The notes below the pieces were generated by a model. That model saw nothing but the letters and a program-made list of their open reading frames with translations. It had not been told where the DNA came from and did no database searches. A program made the translations under genes and the position numbers. From assembly GCF_036511935.1 (NCBI RefSeq), contig NZ_AP028878.1:1364001-1428000 (forward strand): a DNA stretch of 64,000 nt, written 5' to 3'. Source of the DNA: Marinobacter nanhaiticus D15-8W. Its GTDB lineage: Bacteria; Pseudomonadota; Gammaproteobacteria; Pseudomonadales; Oleiphilaceae. This document shows positions 7,790 through 15,997 of the stretch, in pieces. Positions within the stretch are counted from its first letter, which is position 1. Each line of letters opens with the position of its first letter.

Positions 7790-8878
7790 TCAGTTATCGA
7801 GCGTGCTGTACACCAGGTTCGACATGTCAGTCTGGTCGGAGCCGGGCACTTCGATGTACTGGTCTCCGGAACCCCAGAGTTGCCACCAGGCGCGTTGGTT
7901 GTAGGTGCGGCTGGCGAAGTCCACCTGCAGACCGCCAAGGCTCGTATTGTTGACCACCGGCACCGAGATGTTTCCGGTTTCGGAACCGAGTACACCGCTG
8001 TGGCTGACGCCTTCGTTCATCAGAACGGGATAGTGGTTGTAGTACAGCGCACCAGGGCCATTCTGGCTGGTGACCTTGCCCGCGAGGCTGATGCCCGAAG
8101 TGCAGGACTCGATACCCTCGGCTGAGGTTGCACCACAGGCCGAGTGGGTGGGCACCACACCATCGTCGGTGCCGGCAATGAACGGCTTTGTAATGCCCCC
8201 ATAGGAAGAACCACCGGCCACGAACCGCAACCTCGGGATGGCATTGGGACTGACGGCCAGGTTGCGGGCGGCGTTGGTTTGCAGATCATTCACCACGCCC
8301 AGCTTGCCCGGTTCCGGCTCGATACCGGTGAAAGCCTGTACGGCTTGCCGCAGGGGCCAATTATACCAACTGTCATTGTAGGCAAGGCTCATGGCGAGGT
8401 TTGCCAGTTCTGTCCCGCCGCCTGCACCTGAATAGTCCAGGGTCGCCAGGATCTTCAGCGGTTGCAGTCCTTCGGATTGGAGCCAGCGGGCCTGGTTCTC
8501 CAGCAGGTAACGGGTCACCAAATCCCCGGTGGAGTGAGAGACTACGATACAGTAGTTGTCGCACAGGCCCTGCTGGCTGATCTCGCGAAGCTGCTGGTAG
8601 GCCTGCTGGGCGATATTGCCCTCGACGCGACCATCACTGCCCCAGTCTATGCGCGCTTCCGATCGCGACAGCCAGAAGGTTCGCCAGTAGTCCTCGCCGG
8701 CGCTCTTCACGGCCTCCATATTGGCCGGCGGATTGGCCAGGTCTTCCTGCTGGAAACCATGCACCAGTATGACGTTATGCCCGGCCAGGTTGGCCTGGGC
8801 GGTTCCGGCAAACAAGCTGCCGGTGAGGGCGACCGCCAGGGCGGTCTTACAGGCATTTTCGATCCTTGTCGTTTTCAT
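7790..8878 (-). CDS. Secreted lipase-like alpha/beta hydrolase
   Basis: A 362-residue protein with a Sec signal peptide (cleavage near AQA-NLAGH, residue 29). The oxyanion loop VILVHGF is followed, near residue 112, by the nucleophile elbow VVSHSTGD, so the serine sits in S-H-S-T-G instead of the usual G-x-S-x-G. Likely acid and histidine residues are the aspartates in AGTDDGVVP near residue 240 and the histidine in NEGVSHSG near residue 295. This order matches bacterial triacylglycerol lipases and related esterases. Four cysteines (CDNYC, CGATS...ESC) suggest two periplasmic or extracellular disulfides. It lies 101 nt downstream of the DUF4785-like gene on the same strand, probably in one transcript. 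Substrate chain length cannot be read. Confidence 0.8.
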   Translation of the reverse strand: MKTTRIENACKTALAVALTGSLFAGTAQANLAGHNVILVHGFQQEDLANPPANMEAVKSAGEDYWRTFWLSRSEARIDWGSDGRVEGNIAQQAYQQLREISQQGLCDNYCIVVSHSTGDLVTRYLLENQARWLQSEGLQPLKILATLDYSGAGGGTELANLAMSLAYNDSWYNWPLRQAVQAFTGIEPEPGKLGVVNDLQTNAARNLAVSPNAIPRLRFVAGGSSYGGITKPFIAGTDDGVVPTHSACGATSAEGIESCTSGISLAGKVTSQNGPGALYYNHYPVLMNEGVSHSGVLGSETGNISVPVVNNTSLGGLQVDFASRTYNQRAWWQLWGSGDQYIEVPGSDQTDMSNLVYSTLDN

Positions 8879-8979
8879 GGTTGCTCCGTCTTTGCTGAAT
8901 TATTGTTGTCCCAAGACGTTTCTCCGCCGGTCCGGCGGTTCTTCCCGGCCTTAGCCGGCGCAGAGCCATAGCCCTGCCA

Positions 8980-10050
8980 TCAGAACTTGTCGGCAAGCTG
9001 CCTAAGCAGAGCCGCACGTTGTTCCGATTCGGGGTTCACCGCCGGGGTATCGGTCAGCCCATCAAGATCCGGTGGTGTAAATGAATAGCCTTCCTCAGGA
9101 CCGAAGGCATGGTTGGTGCGGTCGCCGGGTTTTGCGGGCAGCTGACGTAGCTGCAAAGCCTTTAACTGGAGCCGCCCTTTCAGGGATCGGTCGGCCAGCA
9201 CGGTGCCATGCGCTCGCAGGTTGATAGTGCCTGTGGTGCTGTCCAGGCGCTGCTCCGCCTGCAGTTGGGCAATAGGTTGCTGCCCCGAATAGAGCTGGGC
9301 GGAGAGGCTATAGAACCCGGATTCTTCCGCTGAAAACTGCACCGGGATGATCAGGTTGTTATCGCTGATGTGCGGATCGCCAACGCCCTCGAAATCGCCG
9401 AGGTAGGGTTCGATGCTCAGCGAAGACGCATGGCGGACCGGTCGTCCGTCGATTGTCGCTTCGACAATCAGGCGGTACTCGCCAGGAGCTTTGTCGGCGC
9501 TCAGCGTACCCTCGAAGTACCCTTGCGAACCCGCTTCCTGGAGACTTGTACTGGCAACCGCATCGCGGCTATCCGGCGCCTCAAGGGTTGCTTCAAGCCT
9601 GTTACCAACCACTTGCGGACCCTTTATGGCGGCGGCAATCAGGATGTCATCGCCCCGGGTGAAGCGAAACTTCTCGAGGGTAACGGTGAATTGTCCGTCA
9701 CCTGGGAGGCGCAGGGTGGTTGGCTCGTAGTGATTGCCCCGGTACGCGCTTGCCTGTTCTGGGCTAAGAGGTACGGACCAGACCGGATACCGGCTGGCTT
9801 GTTCGTACTGGTCAGCAACGCGGGCCAGCATGAAACCGAGGGCGTTTTCTGGCGGTGGTTCGGGCTGAGATGGCTGAACTGCATCCAGGGCATGCTGGAC
9901 TGACGGCTTGGATGCGGCGTTGGAGGGCCCGCCGCTACTCATACCGGCCACAGGGTCAGCGTCCTGAGGTACCGCGGTAGCCAGCAGATAGCCCGTGCCA
10001 AACACGACAGCCAGTACCACTGTCAAAACGAGTAGTGCCTTACCGAACAT
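8980..10050 (-). CDS. Membrane-anchored periplasmic protein (DUF4785-like), lipase neighbour
   Basis: A 356-residue protein: one N-terminal transmembrane anchor (residues about 5-27), an alanine/proline-rich linker to about residue 75, then a mostly beta-stranded periplasmic part of two or three Ig-like modules (for example FTVTLEKFRFTRGDDILIAAAIKG and YRLIVEATIDGRPV). It resembles DUF4785 proteins; I hold that name loosely. The layout (anchor, flexible linker, periplasmic domain, lipase next door) recalls lipase-specific foldases, but I see neither their helical architecture nor their conserved RxxFDY-type motif, and foldase genes usually follow the lipase. It may still assist export or folding of the lipase encoded 101 nt downstream. 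No enzyme motif seen. Confidence 0.6.
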   Translation of the reverse strand: MFGKALLVLTVVLAVVFGTGYLLATAVPQDADPVAGMSSGGPSNAASKPSVQHALDAVQPSQPEPPPENALGFMLARVADQYEQASRYPVWSVPLSPEQASAYRGNHYEPTTLRLPGDGQFTVTLEKFRFTRGDDILIAAAIKGPQVVGNRLEATLEAPDSRDAVASTSLQEAGSQGYFEGTLSADKAPGEYRLIVEATIDGRPVRHASSLSIEPYLGDFEGVGDPHISDNNLIIPVQFSAEESGFYSLSAQLYSGQQPIAQLQAEQRLDSTTGTINLRAHGTVLADRSLKGRLQLKALQLRQLPAKPGDRTNHAFGPEEGYSFTPPDLDGLTDTPAVNPESEQRAALLRQLADKF

Positions 10051-10303
10051 ACGGCAGGTCCCTGTATTGTTGTTGTATCTTTAAACATAACGAGATTTCG
10101 GACACATCCCAAAAATTTGGCCTGCTTGTGTAACAAAATGTTTCCATGCTGTGCGGTGGGTCACATTGCAGGTGTCGTGGGTTCAAGGAGCATCTCACCG
10201 AGTACCTATATGTATGCACTACCCGAATGCAGCCCGGTGATGTCCTGTCACTTACGCAAATCCAGCCCCGAGTAAATAGCCCGTTCGAGCCATATCGGCA
10301 TAG
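10051..10303. other. Intergenic region, 253 nt, nothing recognised
   Basis: AT-richer sequence upstream of the leftward lipase operon. It should hold that operon's promoter, but I cannot point to convincing -35 and -10 boxes, and there is no gene-like frame. Confidence 0.35.
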
Positions 10304-10666
10304 GTTGCCATTGAGATAAAAGACCAGGGTGGGGAGGTTGGTAGGCGTCGTGAGAGAAACGGGTTAGACCTCTGGCTGAATTGGAGTAGCCGCCAGCACT
10401 ACGCATTTCCTCATTTTAGTGCAGCTAGATACTTAGGTAAATTGCTGCAATTCGGGCATGTCAGGGAGCCCGGCGTCGACTATTTCGATCGTTACAAGGT
10501 GATTTTCGATAAGGTGGATATCTGGGAGTCGTCCCAATTTGACCCCGAATTCCAGCTTTATACATACGAAAATCGCACGCGTTATCCCTCAAGCACGTCG
10601 CCTCTTAAGCTGCCTATGGACGGCGAGCGGTTTAGCGACTATGTGCCCGTTTGTTTCAAGTGTTAG
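10304..10666 (+). CDS. Uncharacterised ORF, possibly a gene remnant
   Basis: An open frame runs from just after a stop at 10301-10303 to the TAG at 10664-10666. It reads as protein-like from about 10364 (LDLWLNWSSRQHYAFPHFSA...), rich in aromatic and acidic residues and ending in DYVPVCFKC. The only ordinary start is a TTG at 10442, giving 74 residues, but the protein-like character begins earlier, so the gene may have lost its 5' end or may start at a rare codon. I recognise no family. It lies in a stretch of lower GC next to the QueC-like gene and could be part of acquired DNA. Whether it is expressed is unknown. Confidence 0.3.
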   Translation, partial: VAIEIKDQGGEVGRRRERNGLDLWLNWSSRQHYAFPHFSAARYLGKLLQFGHVREPGVDYFDRYKVIFDKVDIWESSQFDPEFQLYTYENRTRYPSSTSPLKLPMDGERFSDYVPVCFKC

Positions 10667-10727
10667 AAAACCACTAGCGGCATTCGAATAGAAAAGAAGG
10701 CGCAGCCAGAACTGCCAAGGTAGGAGA

Positions 10728-10744
10728 CGGCTCGTCCCTGAGCC
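10728..10744. repeat. Small hairpin element, copy 2
   Basis: CGGCTCGTCCCTGAGCC, one base different from the copy at 7748-7764, with the same GGCTC/GAGCC stem. It lies between the ORFan and the end of the leftward QueC-like gene. Confidence 0.45.
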
Positions 10745-10843
10745 CTAATGATCCAAGCACAAATTCCGCCACAACCGGTTCCCCTAGGATGGCCCATGAC
10801 CGGGCCGGTTCAACTACCCTAAGGGTCGATAGGGGGCATTCAC

Positions 10844-11950
10844 TTATAGTACGCGGCGTTTAAGCTTGATAAACGACCCTTTGAAGAAAAATTCATCAAA
10901 CTCCTTTAGTACGTTACGGCGCCTATAGCGCATGAGCGCCTCGCCGATTGCACCTTCCAGTTCTGCGTGTCCTTTTTGCTGCGCAAGGCGGTAGTTGTCA
11001 CGCCAGAATGAGTGTTGACTATGGTTATCCAGTCGCAACTTGCGAATCCGTTCGACACTATCGAGCGCGGGGAGTGAAGGACTGGACGCCTCAAACAAGC
11101 GGAGAGCTACCGATGTACGCAAGCACTTCTCGCATTTTCCACAGTTGTAATCGGAATAGACATTGCACACGCGAAGCTCGTCGAGTCCATGCTTTAGCTC
11201 AATAATCGCTTTGGTTTTTTCGGTTCGATGGACATTGCCGTGGTGAATGGTTTGTGTCGTACCGTTGCTAAGCAGCGGATCGGTCGCAGGGTGGCTGCCC
11301 CAGGGAAACAGTTCTTCCCAGGAGTGCGACGCCGGTACGAATAGCTGTTTGAATCCGAGGCTGATGCCGTTGCTGATTAGGATGGCTCCGTGGTTGTCTG
11401 CCACACGAGTTCTTAGATTACTTATGTTCGTCTTGACCTGTATGAGTTTAAGGTCCAAACCATCCGCGAACTGTTGTGCGAGCGTAACCGTTTTGTTCCA
11501 CCGATCTGTTTCACGGTGTGCTATATCTAGGCCCCACACCAGGATGAGATAGTCCAGCTGTCCCTTGATTTTGGCAACGGTATAGATGCTGTCGACTCCG
11601 CCGCTATAAAAGCACGCGGCCAACTGGCCCTCGTCACGCTTTAGCTGGTTTTCTGCTTCTACTGCGATTTCAGGAAGGTCAGGGTGCCAGTGACGGTAGA
11701 CTTCCTGATATTTCGGTAATTGCTCCAGCAACTGTTGGCTTACCGGGACCGATGGGTCGATGACGAGCGATTCTTTACGCATCATCGAGGGGACTAGAGC
11801 AGATATCACAAAGGCGTCCCCAACCAGTTGGCTCTTATCAGGGCGGGCTATTCCCTTGAACGTAAAATATATCTCTTCCTTATCTACCTTCGCGGAAAGC
11901 GTCCATTGGCCGCTTTCATGGTCTTCCCATCTGAAATCCGTGATGAACAT
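10844..11950 (-). CDS. QueC-like PP-loop ATPase of unknown pathway
   Basis: A 368-residue protein. The ATG at 11950 is preferred to one at 12007 because AAGGA lies about 6 nt before it. A PP-loop FYSGGVDSIYT near residue 118 marks an N-type ATP pyrophosphatase that adenylates a carboxyl or carbonyl substrate. Near residue 275, VCNVYSDYNCGKCEKCLRT gives four cysteines spaced almost as the zinc site of QueC (7-cyano-7-deazaguanine synthase), with the following arginine. It is longer than QueC (about 230 residues), with an extra N-terminal beta-rich domain, and no queD, queE or queF gene is near. Similar proteins occur in polysaccharide, natural-product and defence loci. Its GC looks lower than its neighbours', suggesting transfer. 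Biochemical class fairly sure, role unknown. Confidence 0.65.
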   Translation of the reverse strand: MFITDFRWEDHESGQWTLSAKVDKEEIYFTFKGIARPDKSQLVGDAFVISALVPSMMRKESLVIDPSVPVSQQLLEQLPKYQEVYRHWHPDLPEIAVEAENQLKRDEGQLAACFYSGGVDSIYTVAKIKGQLDYLILVWGLDIAHRETDRWNKTVTLAQQFADGLDLKLIQVKTNISNLRTRVADNHGAILISNGISLGFKQLFVPASHSWEELFPWGSHPATDPLLSNGTTQTIHHGNVHRTEKTKAIIELKHGLDELRVCNVYSDYNCGKCEKCLRTSVALRLFEASSPSLPALDSVERIRKLRLDNHSQHSFWRDNYRLAQQKGHAELEGAIGEALMRYRRRNVLKEFDEFFFKGSFIKLKRRVL

Positions 11951-12198
11951 TGTTGATCCTTTGATTGCTAAAGCTCTGAAAGAGGGGGGTGAGGAGATAA
12001 GACGCACAGTAAACGATTGAGCTACATTCCGTTATCGATTCCTTTCGAGCGGGCGGGTGCTTGGTGACCCGTAATACGTCAATCCATAAAGGGTGTCAAC
12101 GCGACCGGTCCATTCGTTGTCGCGCTTCGATCGTATTCCCGTCGCCCCGGATATCAGATTGCTGTTTCAGTTTCCTGCGAGGCCGGTCGTCAGCTTCT

Positions 12199-12235
12199 AT
12201 AGCTTACCCCTATCAAGGCTAAAGCCATACCGCTT
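12199..12235 (+). promoter_or_regulatory. Candidate OxyR-binding site upstream of katG
   Basis: ATAG-N7-CTAT-N7-AAAG-N7-GCTT. The first half matches the OxyR pattern ATAG-N7-CTAT exactly; the second half is degenerate but keeps the 7-nt spacing. A TTGACG at 12237-12242 directly follows, in the position expected for an OxyR-activated -35 box. It lies 158 nt before the katG start. No good -10 could be placed. Confidence 0.5.
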
Positions 12236-12392
12236 CTTGACGGTTCAGTGCCGGAATCCTTCACTGTATGGGTACGGCTTGGGGGAGTTCTCCATGCCTT
12301 CCCGTAGAACAATAAAGGCCGCAGGAAAACTGAGGCGGATTTGCTGTTTTGGCTCAGGTGCCTGTTGCCTCCATCCAGCCAAGGAGACGACC

Positions 12393-14591
12393 GTGACAGA
12401 TCCAAAACCTGCACGCCCCGAATGGGGTGCGCGTACCACGCCACGCCTGCAAGGAAATGAGCACTGGTGGCCCGACCAGCTTACCCTCCACATTCTTCAC
12501 CAGAAGCATCCCGACGCCAGCCCATTTGGCCCTGACTTCCGCTATGCCGATGCGTTCTCGCAGCTCGATGTGGATGAACTCAATGCCGACATCGATGCTT
12601 TGATGACCGATTCGCAGGAGTGGTGGCCCGCGGACTGGGGACACTACGGTCCGTTCTTTATCCGCATGTCCTGGCACGCGGCCGGCACCTACCGGGCAGT
12701 CGATGGCCGCGGCGGCGGCGGCACCGGGGCACAGCGCTTTGCACCACTGAACAGCTGGCCCGATAACGGCAACCTGGACAAGGCACGCCGCTTGCTCTGG
12801 CCGATCAAGAAGAAGTATGGCGAGAAAATCTCCTGGGCCGACCTGCTAGTGCTTGCCGGCAACCGGGCGCTCGAAACAATGGGGTTCCGCACACTGGGGT
12901 TCGGATTCGGTCGTGCCGATATCTGGGCGCCTGAAGACGACATCTACTGGGGGCCCGAGACCGAGTGGCTGGCGACCAAGGACGAGCGCTATACCGGTTC
13001 CTTCGAGGACGGCAACCGCGTTCTGGACAACCCGCTCGCCGCCGTGCAAATGGGGCTGATCTACGTCAACCCGGAAGGCCCCAATGGTATTCCTGACGCA
13101 ATGAAGTCTGCGCAGGACGTCCGCGAGACCTTCGCGCGCATGAGCATGAACGACCGCGAGACCGTTGCTTTGACCGTGGGTGGACATACCTTCGGTAAGA
13201 TGCACGGCAACGGACCTGCGGATGCGGTTGGTGAGGCGCCCGAAGGGGCGAAGATCCACCAGCAAGGCATCGGCTGGGCAAACAAGCACGAGACCGGCCT
13301 TGGTGAATACACCGTGACCTCCGGGCTCGAAGGCGCCTGGACGCCGACGCCGACCAAGTGGGACAACACCTACCTGAATACCATCTTTGCCCACCAGTGG
13401 GAGGTGAAGAAGTCGCCCGCTGGAGCGAACCAATGGGAGCCGGTCGAGGTCAAGGAAGGGTACTGGGTGCCGGATGCCCACGTTGAGGGCAAGAAGAACC
13501 CGCCGGTGATGAATACTGCCGACATGGCGATGATCACCGACCCCGCCTACCTGGAGATTGCCAAGGAGTACCACGAGAACCCGGACGTGCTTGCCGACGA
13601 GTTCGCCCGAGCATGGTACAAGCTGCTGCACCGCGACATGGGCCCACGCGACCGCTATCTTGGCCCGCAGGTTCCCGACGAGGTTTTTGTCTGGCAGGAT
13701 CCTGTGCCCGAGCAGGACGGTCCGTTGGTCAATGATCAGCAGATCGCCAAGCTGAAGCAGGAGATCGCCGATTCTGGCCTGTCCGCCAAACAGCTGGTGG
13801 GAACGGCATGGGCTTCGGCCTGCACCTATCGCCAGACTGACTATCGTGGAGGTGCCAACGGTGCGCGTATCCGGCTTGAGCCTCAGGCCGGCTGGGACGT
13901 CAATGTGCGCACCGGTGTATCTGAAGTGATCGATCGGCTTGAGCAGATCAAGAACGGCTCCGATGCGAATATTTCGCTGGCGGACCTGATTGTGCTGGGT
14001 GGTAACGTCGGGGTCGAAATGGCAGCGAAGGCGGCTGGCCACGATATCACCGTGCCGTTCACCCCGGGGCGTACTGATGCGACCCAGGAAATGACCGAGG
14101 TCGACACGCAAGCCCACCTCGAACCGAAGCACGATGCGTTCCGCAACTACATGCAGACCCAGACGACCTCTATCCCGGCCGAGCACCTGATGGTCGACCG
14201 GGCATTCATGCTCAACCTCAGCGTACCGCAGATGACAGCTTTGCTGGGCGGCATGCGGGCGATCGGTGTCAATGCCGGTGACAGTGAAGAGGGCATCCTC
14301 ACCGACCGTCCGGGGCAACTGACGAACGATTTCTTCGTCAACCTCGTCGATATGGGTATCGTTTGGGAACCGACCGACGACGAGGAAGAACGCTTTGTCG
14401 GTAAGAGCCGTAGCACGGGCGAGAAGAAGTGGACAGCGACCCGCGTGGATCTCATCTACGGTTCCAACTCCCAGTTACGTGCCATTGCGGAAGAGTACGC
14501 CGCAAACGGTGGCGAGGAGCGGTTGATCGACCGTTTTGTCAAGGGATGGGTCAAGGTCATGGAGAATGACCGCTTCGACTTGCACCGTTAA
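12393..14591 (+). CDS. katG: Catalase-peroxidase KatG
   Basis: A 732-residue bifunctional haem enzyme that dismutates hydrogen peroxide and oxidises small donors. The start is GTG at 12393, with AGGAG at 12382-12386 six nt before it; the frame is open 300 nt further upstream but that part does not look coding. Distal-side [10 protein letters not shown] carries the catalytic R, W and [12 protein letters not shown] carries the tyrosine and [21 protein letters not shown] the methionine of the Met-Tyr-Trp adduct needed for catalase activity, and also the proximal haem histidine (GGHTFGK). The C-terminal haem-less duplicated domain is complete. Length and motif order are normal. A candidate OxyR box is upstream and a strong hairpin follows, so it is probably monocistronic. 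Confidence 0.97.
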   Translation: MTDPKPARPEWGARTTPRLQGNEHWWPDQLTLHILHQKHPDASPFGPDFRYADAFSQLDVDELNADIDALMTDSQEWWPADWGHYGPFFIRMSWHAAGTYRAVDGRGGGGTGAQRFAPLNSWPDNGNLDKARRLLWPIKKKYGEKISWADLLVLAGNRALETMGFRTLGFGFGRADIWAPEDDIYWGPETEWLATKDERYTGSFEDGNRVLDNPLAAVQMGLIYVNPEGPNGIPDAMKSAQDVRETFARMSMNDRETVALTVGGHTFGKMHGNGPADAVGEAPEGAKIHQQGIGWANKHETGLGEYTVTSGLEGAWTPTPTKWDNTYLNTIFAHQWEVKKSPAGANQWEPVEVKEGYWVPDAHVEGKKNPPVMNTADMAMITDPAYLEIAKEYHENPDVLADEFARAWYKLLHRDMGPRDRYLGPQVPDEVFVWQDPVPEQDGPLVNDQQIAKLKQEIADSGLSAKQLVGTAWASACTYRQTDYRGGANGARIRLEPQAGWDVNVRTGVSEVIDRLEQIKNGSDANISLADLIVLGGNVGVEMAAKAAGHDITVPFTPGRTDATQEMTEVDTQAHLEPKHDAFRNYMQTQTTSIPAEHLMVDRAFMLNLSVPQMTALLGGMRAIGVNAGDSEEGILTDRPGQLTNDFFVNLVDMGIVWEPTDDEEERFVGKSRSTGEKKWTATRVDLIYGSNSQLRAIAEEYAANGGEERLIDRFVKGWVKVMENDRFDLHR

Positions 14592-14605
14592 GAAAGATCT
14601 AAAGA

Positions 14606-14640
14606 GCGGAATCAGAGGGGGTTGTAAGCTCTGATTCCGC
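14606..14640 (+). terminator. Terminator hairpin after katG
   Basis: Arms GCGGAATCAGAG (14606-14617) and CTCTGATTCCGC (14629-14640) form a perfect 12-bp stem with an 11-nt loop, 15 nt after the katG stop. It is followed by a pyrimidine-rich but not pure T tract. Confidence 0.75.
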
Positions 14641-14836
14641 GCCCCTTCCCCTTATTTGCCAGAATACCTGAACCTGTCTGTCCGACAGGGCATTACATAC
14701 GGCAGGCCGGCCATTTACCTTCAATTTTGTGTTTACTGGAATACTTTCTGTACGCTGGCGTCAGAGCGGTGAACGGATACGTTTGGTGTCGATTCCGGTA
14801 CAATCGCGGCCAATTCTCTACGAAAGGCCTTGCTTG

Positions 14837-15997
14837 ATGGATAAATTGCCTCCGAAGTTGATCGATCTTGTGGCGAGGACCAGGCGAGTAATCGAGCAGG
14901 ACATGGCTCCCCTCGCCGGGCAGGTTGATCGTGACTGCATGTGGCCCGAGCACTCGATGCGCGCCCTGGCGGACGAGGGGCTTCTCGGCTTGCAGGTTCC
15001 GGAGGAGTTCGGTGGGCACGGCCAGGGCCTGCTCAGCCTTACTGTGCTGACCGAGCTTGTAGGGCAGGTTTGTCCGTCTTCGGCACTTTGCTTTGGCATG
15101 CACTGCGTCGGTACGGCCGTCATTGCCGCCAAGGCTACGAAGTTCCAACAGGACGAATACCTGCGGCCAATCGCCAGGGGAGAGCACATTACGACGCTCG
15201 CTCTCGCGGAGTCCGGTACCGGATCGCATTTCTATCTCCCGGAGACGAGCTTCGCCGCCAGCGACAGCGGCTATGTGCTGAATGGTACGAAGCAGTTCAT
15301 CACTAACGGCGGACATGCCGACTCCTATGTGGTATCCACCGCTGCTTCAGACGATCACGCTGCGCCCGGCGATTTCAGTTGCCTTATTGTCGATCATGAC
15401 ACCTCGGGTATGCAGTGGCTGGAGCCCTGGCAGGGGTTCGGTATGCGAGGCAATTCATCCAGGGGGCTACGCTTAGCCGACGCCCATGTGCCGCAAACGA
15501 ACTTGTTGGGCGAGGAGGGCGACCAGGTCTGGTACGTCTTCGAAGTGGTTGCACCGTATTTTTTAATGGCGATGGCGGGTACCTACCTGGGTATCGCCCA
15601 GTCTGCCGTGGATATCACCTCCGAACATTTACGCACCCGCCAGCACAGCCACTCAGGCGAGTCGTTGGCCGATGTAGACGCCTTGCAGACAAAGTTTGCG
15701 GATATGTGGATCGCGGTAGAGAAGACGCGCAGCCTGATTCATGAAGCAGCGTCACGCGGTGATCTCGGCAGCCCCGATGCGTTACCTTTCATCCTGGCCT
15801 GCAAGGCTGATGCGGGCGAGACCGCCGTCCAACTTGCCAACGAGGCTATGACGATCTGCGGTGGCCAGGCTTACCGGGAAAACAGCCGCGTCGCACAGAT
15901 GTTGCGGGATGCCCGTGCAAGTCATGTCATGGCACCGACGACGGATTTGCTGCGCACCTGGACCGGACGTGCGTTGCTGGGAAGGCCAATGCTATGA
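14837..15997 (+). CDS. Acyl-CoA dehydrogenase
   Basis: A 386-residue flavoenzyme that introduces a 2,3-double bond into acyl-CoA, passing electrons to ETF. The start ATG at 14837 is where family similarity begins and has AAAGG upstream; an ATG at 14729 has no support. Domains in order: N-terminal helical (to about 115), beta domain with [12 protein letters not shown] and [18 protein letters not shown] (FAD/substrate contacts) near residues 130-165, and C-terminal helical domain with [24 protein letters not shown] near residue 345. At the usual catalytic glutamate region I read QAYRENS, so the base may lie elsewhere, as in some subfamilies. The substrate is unknown. Its TGA overlaps the ATG of the next gene by 4 nt, implying translational coupling to a c-di-GMP enzyme. 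Confidence 0.88.
   Translation: MDKLPPKLIDLVARTRRVIEQDMAPLAGQVDRDCMWPEHSMRALADEGLLGLQVPEEFGGHGQGLLSLTVLTELVGQVCPSSALCFGMHCVGTAVIAAKATKFQQDEYLRPIARGEHITTLALAESGTGSHFYLPETSFAASDSGYVLNGTKQFITNGGHADSYVVSTAASDDHAAPGDFSCLIVDHDTSGMQWLEPWQGFGMRGNSSRGLRLADAHVPQTNLLGEEGDQVWYVFEVVAPYFLMAMAGTYLGIAQSAVDITSEHLRTRQHSHSGESLADVDALQTKFADMWIAVEKTRSLIHEAASRGDLGSPDALPFILACKADAGETAVQLANEAMTICGGQAYRENSRVAQMLRDARASHVMAPTTDLLRTWTGRALLGRPML

Noticed and set aside
12093..12392. 100-codon N-terminal extension of katG
   Set aside because: It contains the OxyR-like site and promoter-like sequence, and a GTG with a good ribosome-binding site begins the conserved protein.
12846..14318. 490-codon open frame antisense to katG
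   Set aside because: It mirrors the high-GC codon pattern of katG, has no ribosome-binding site or protein family features, and katG on the other strand is certain.
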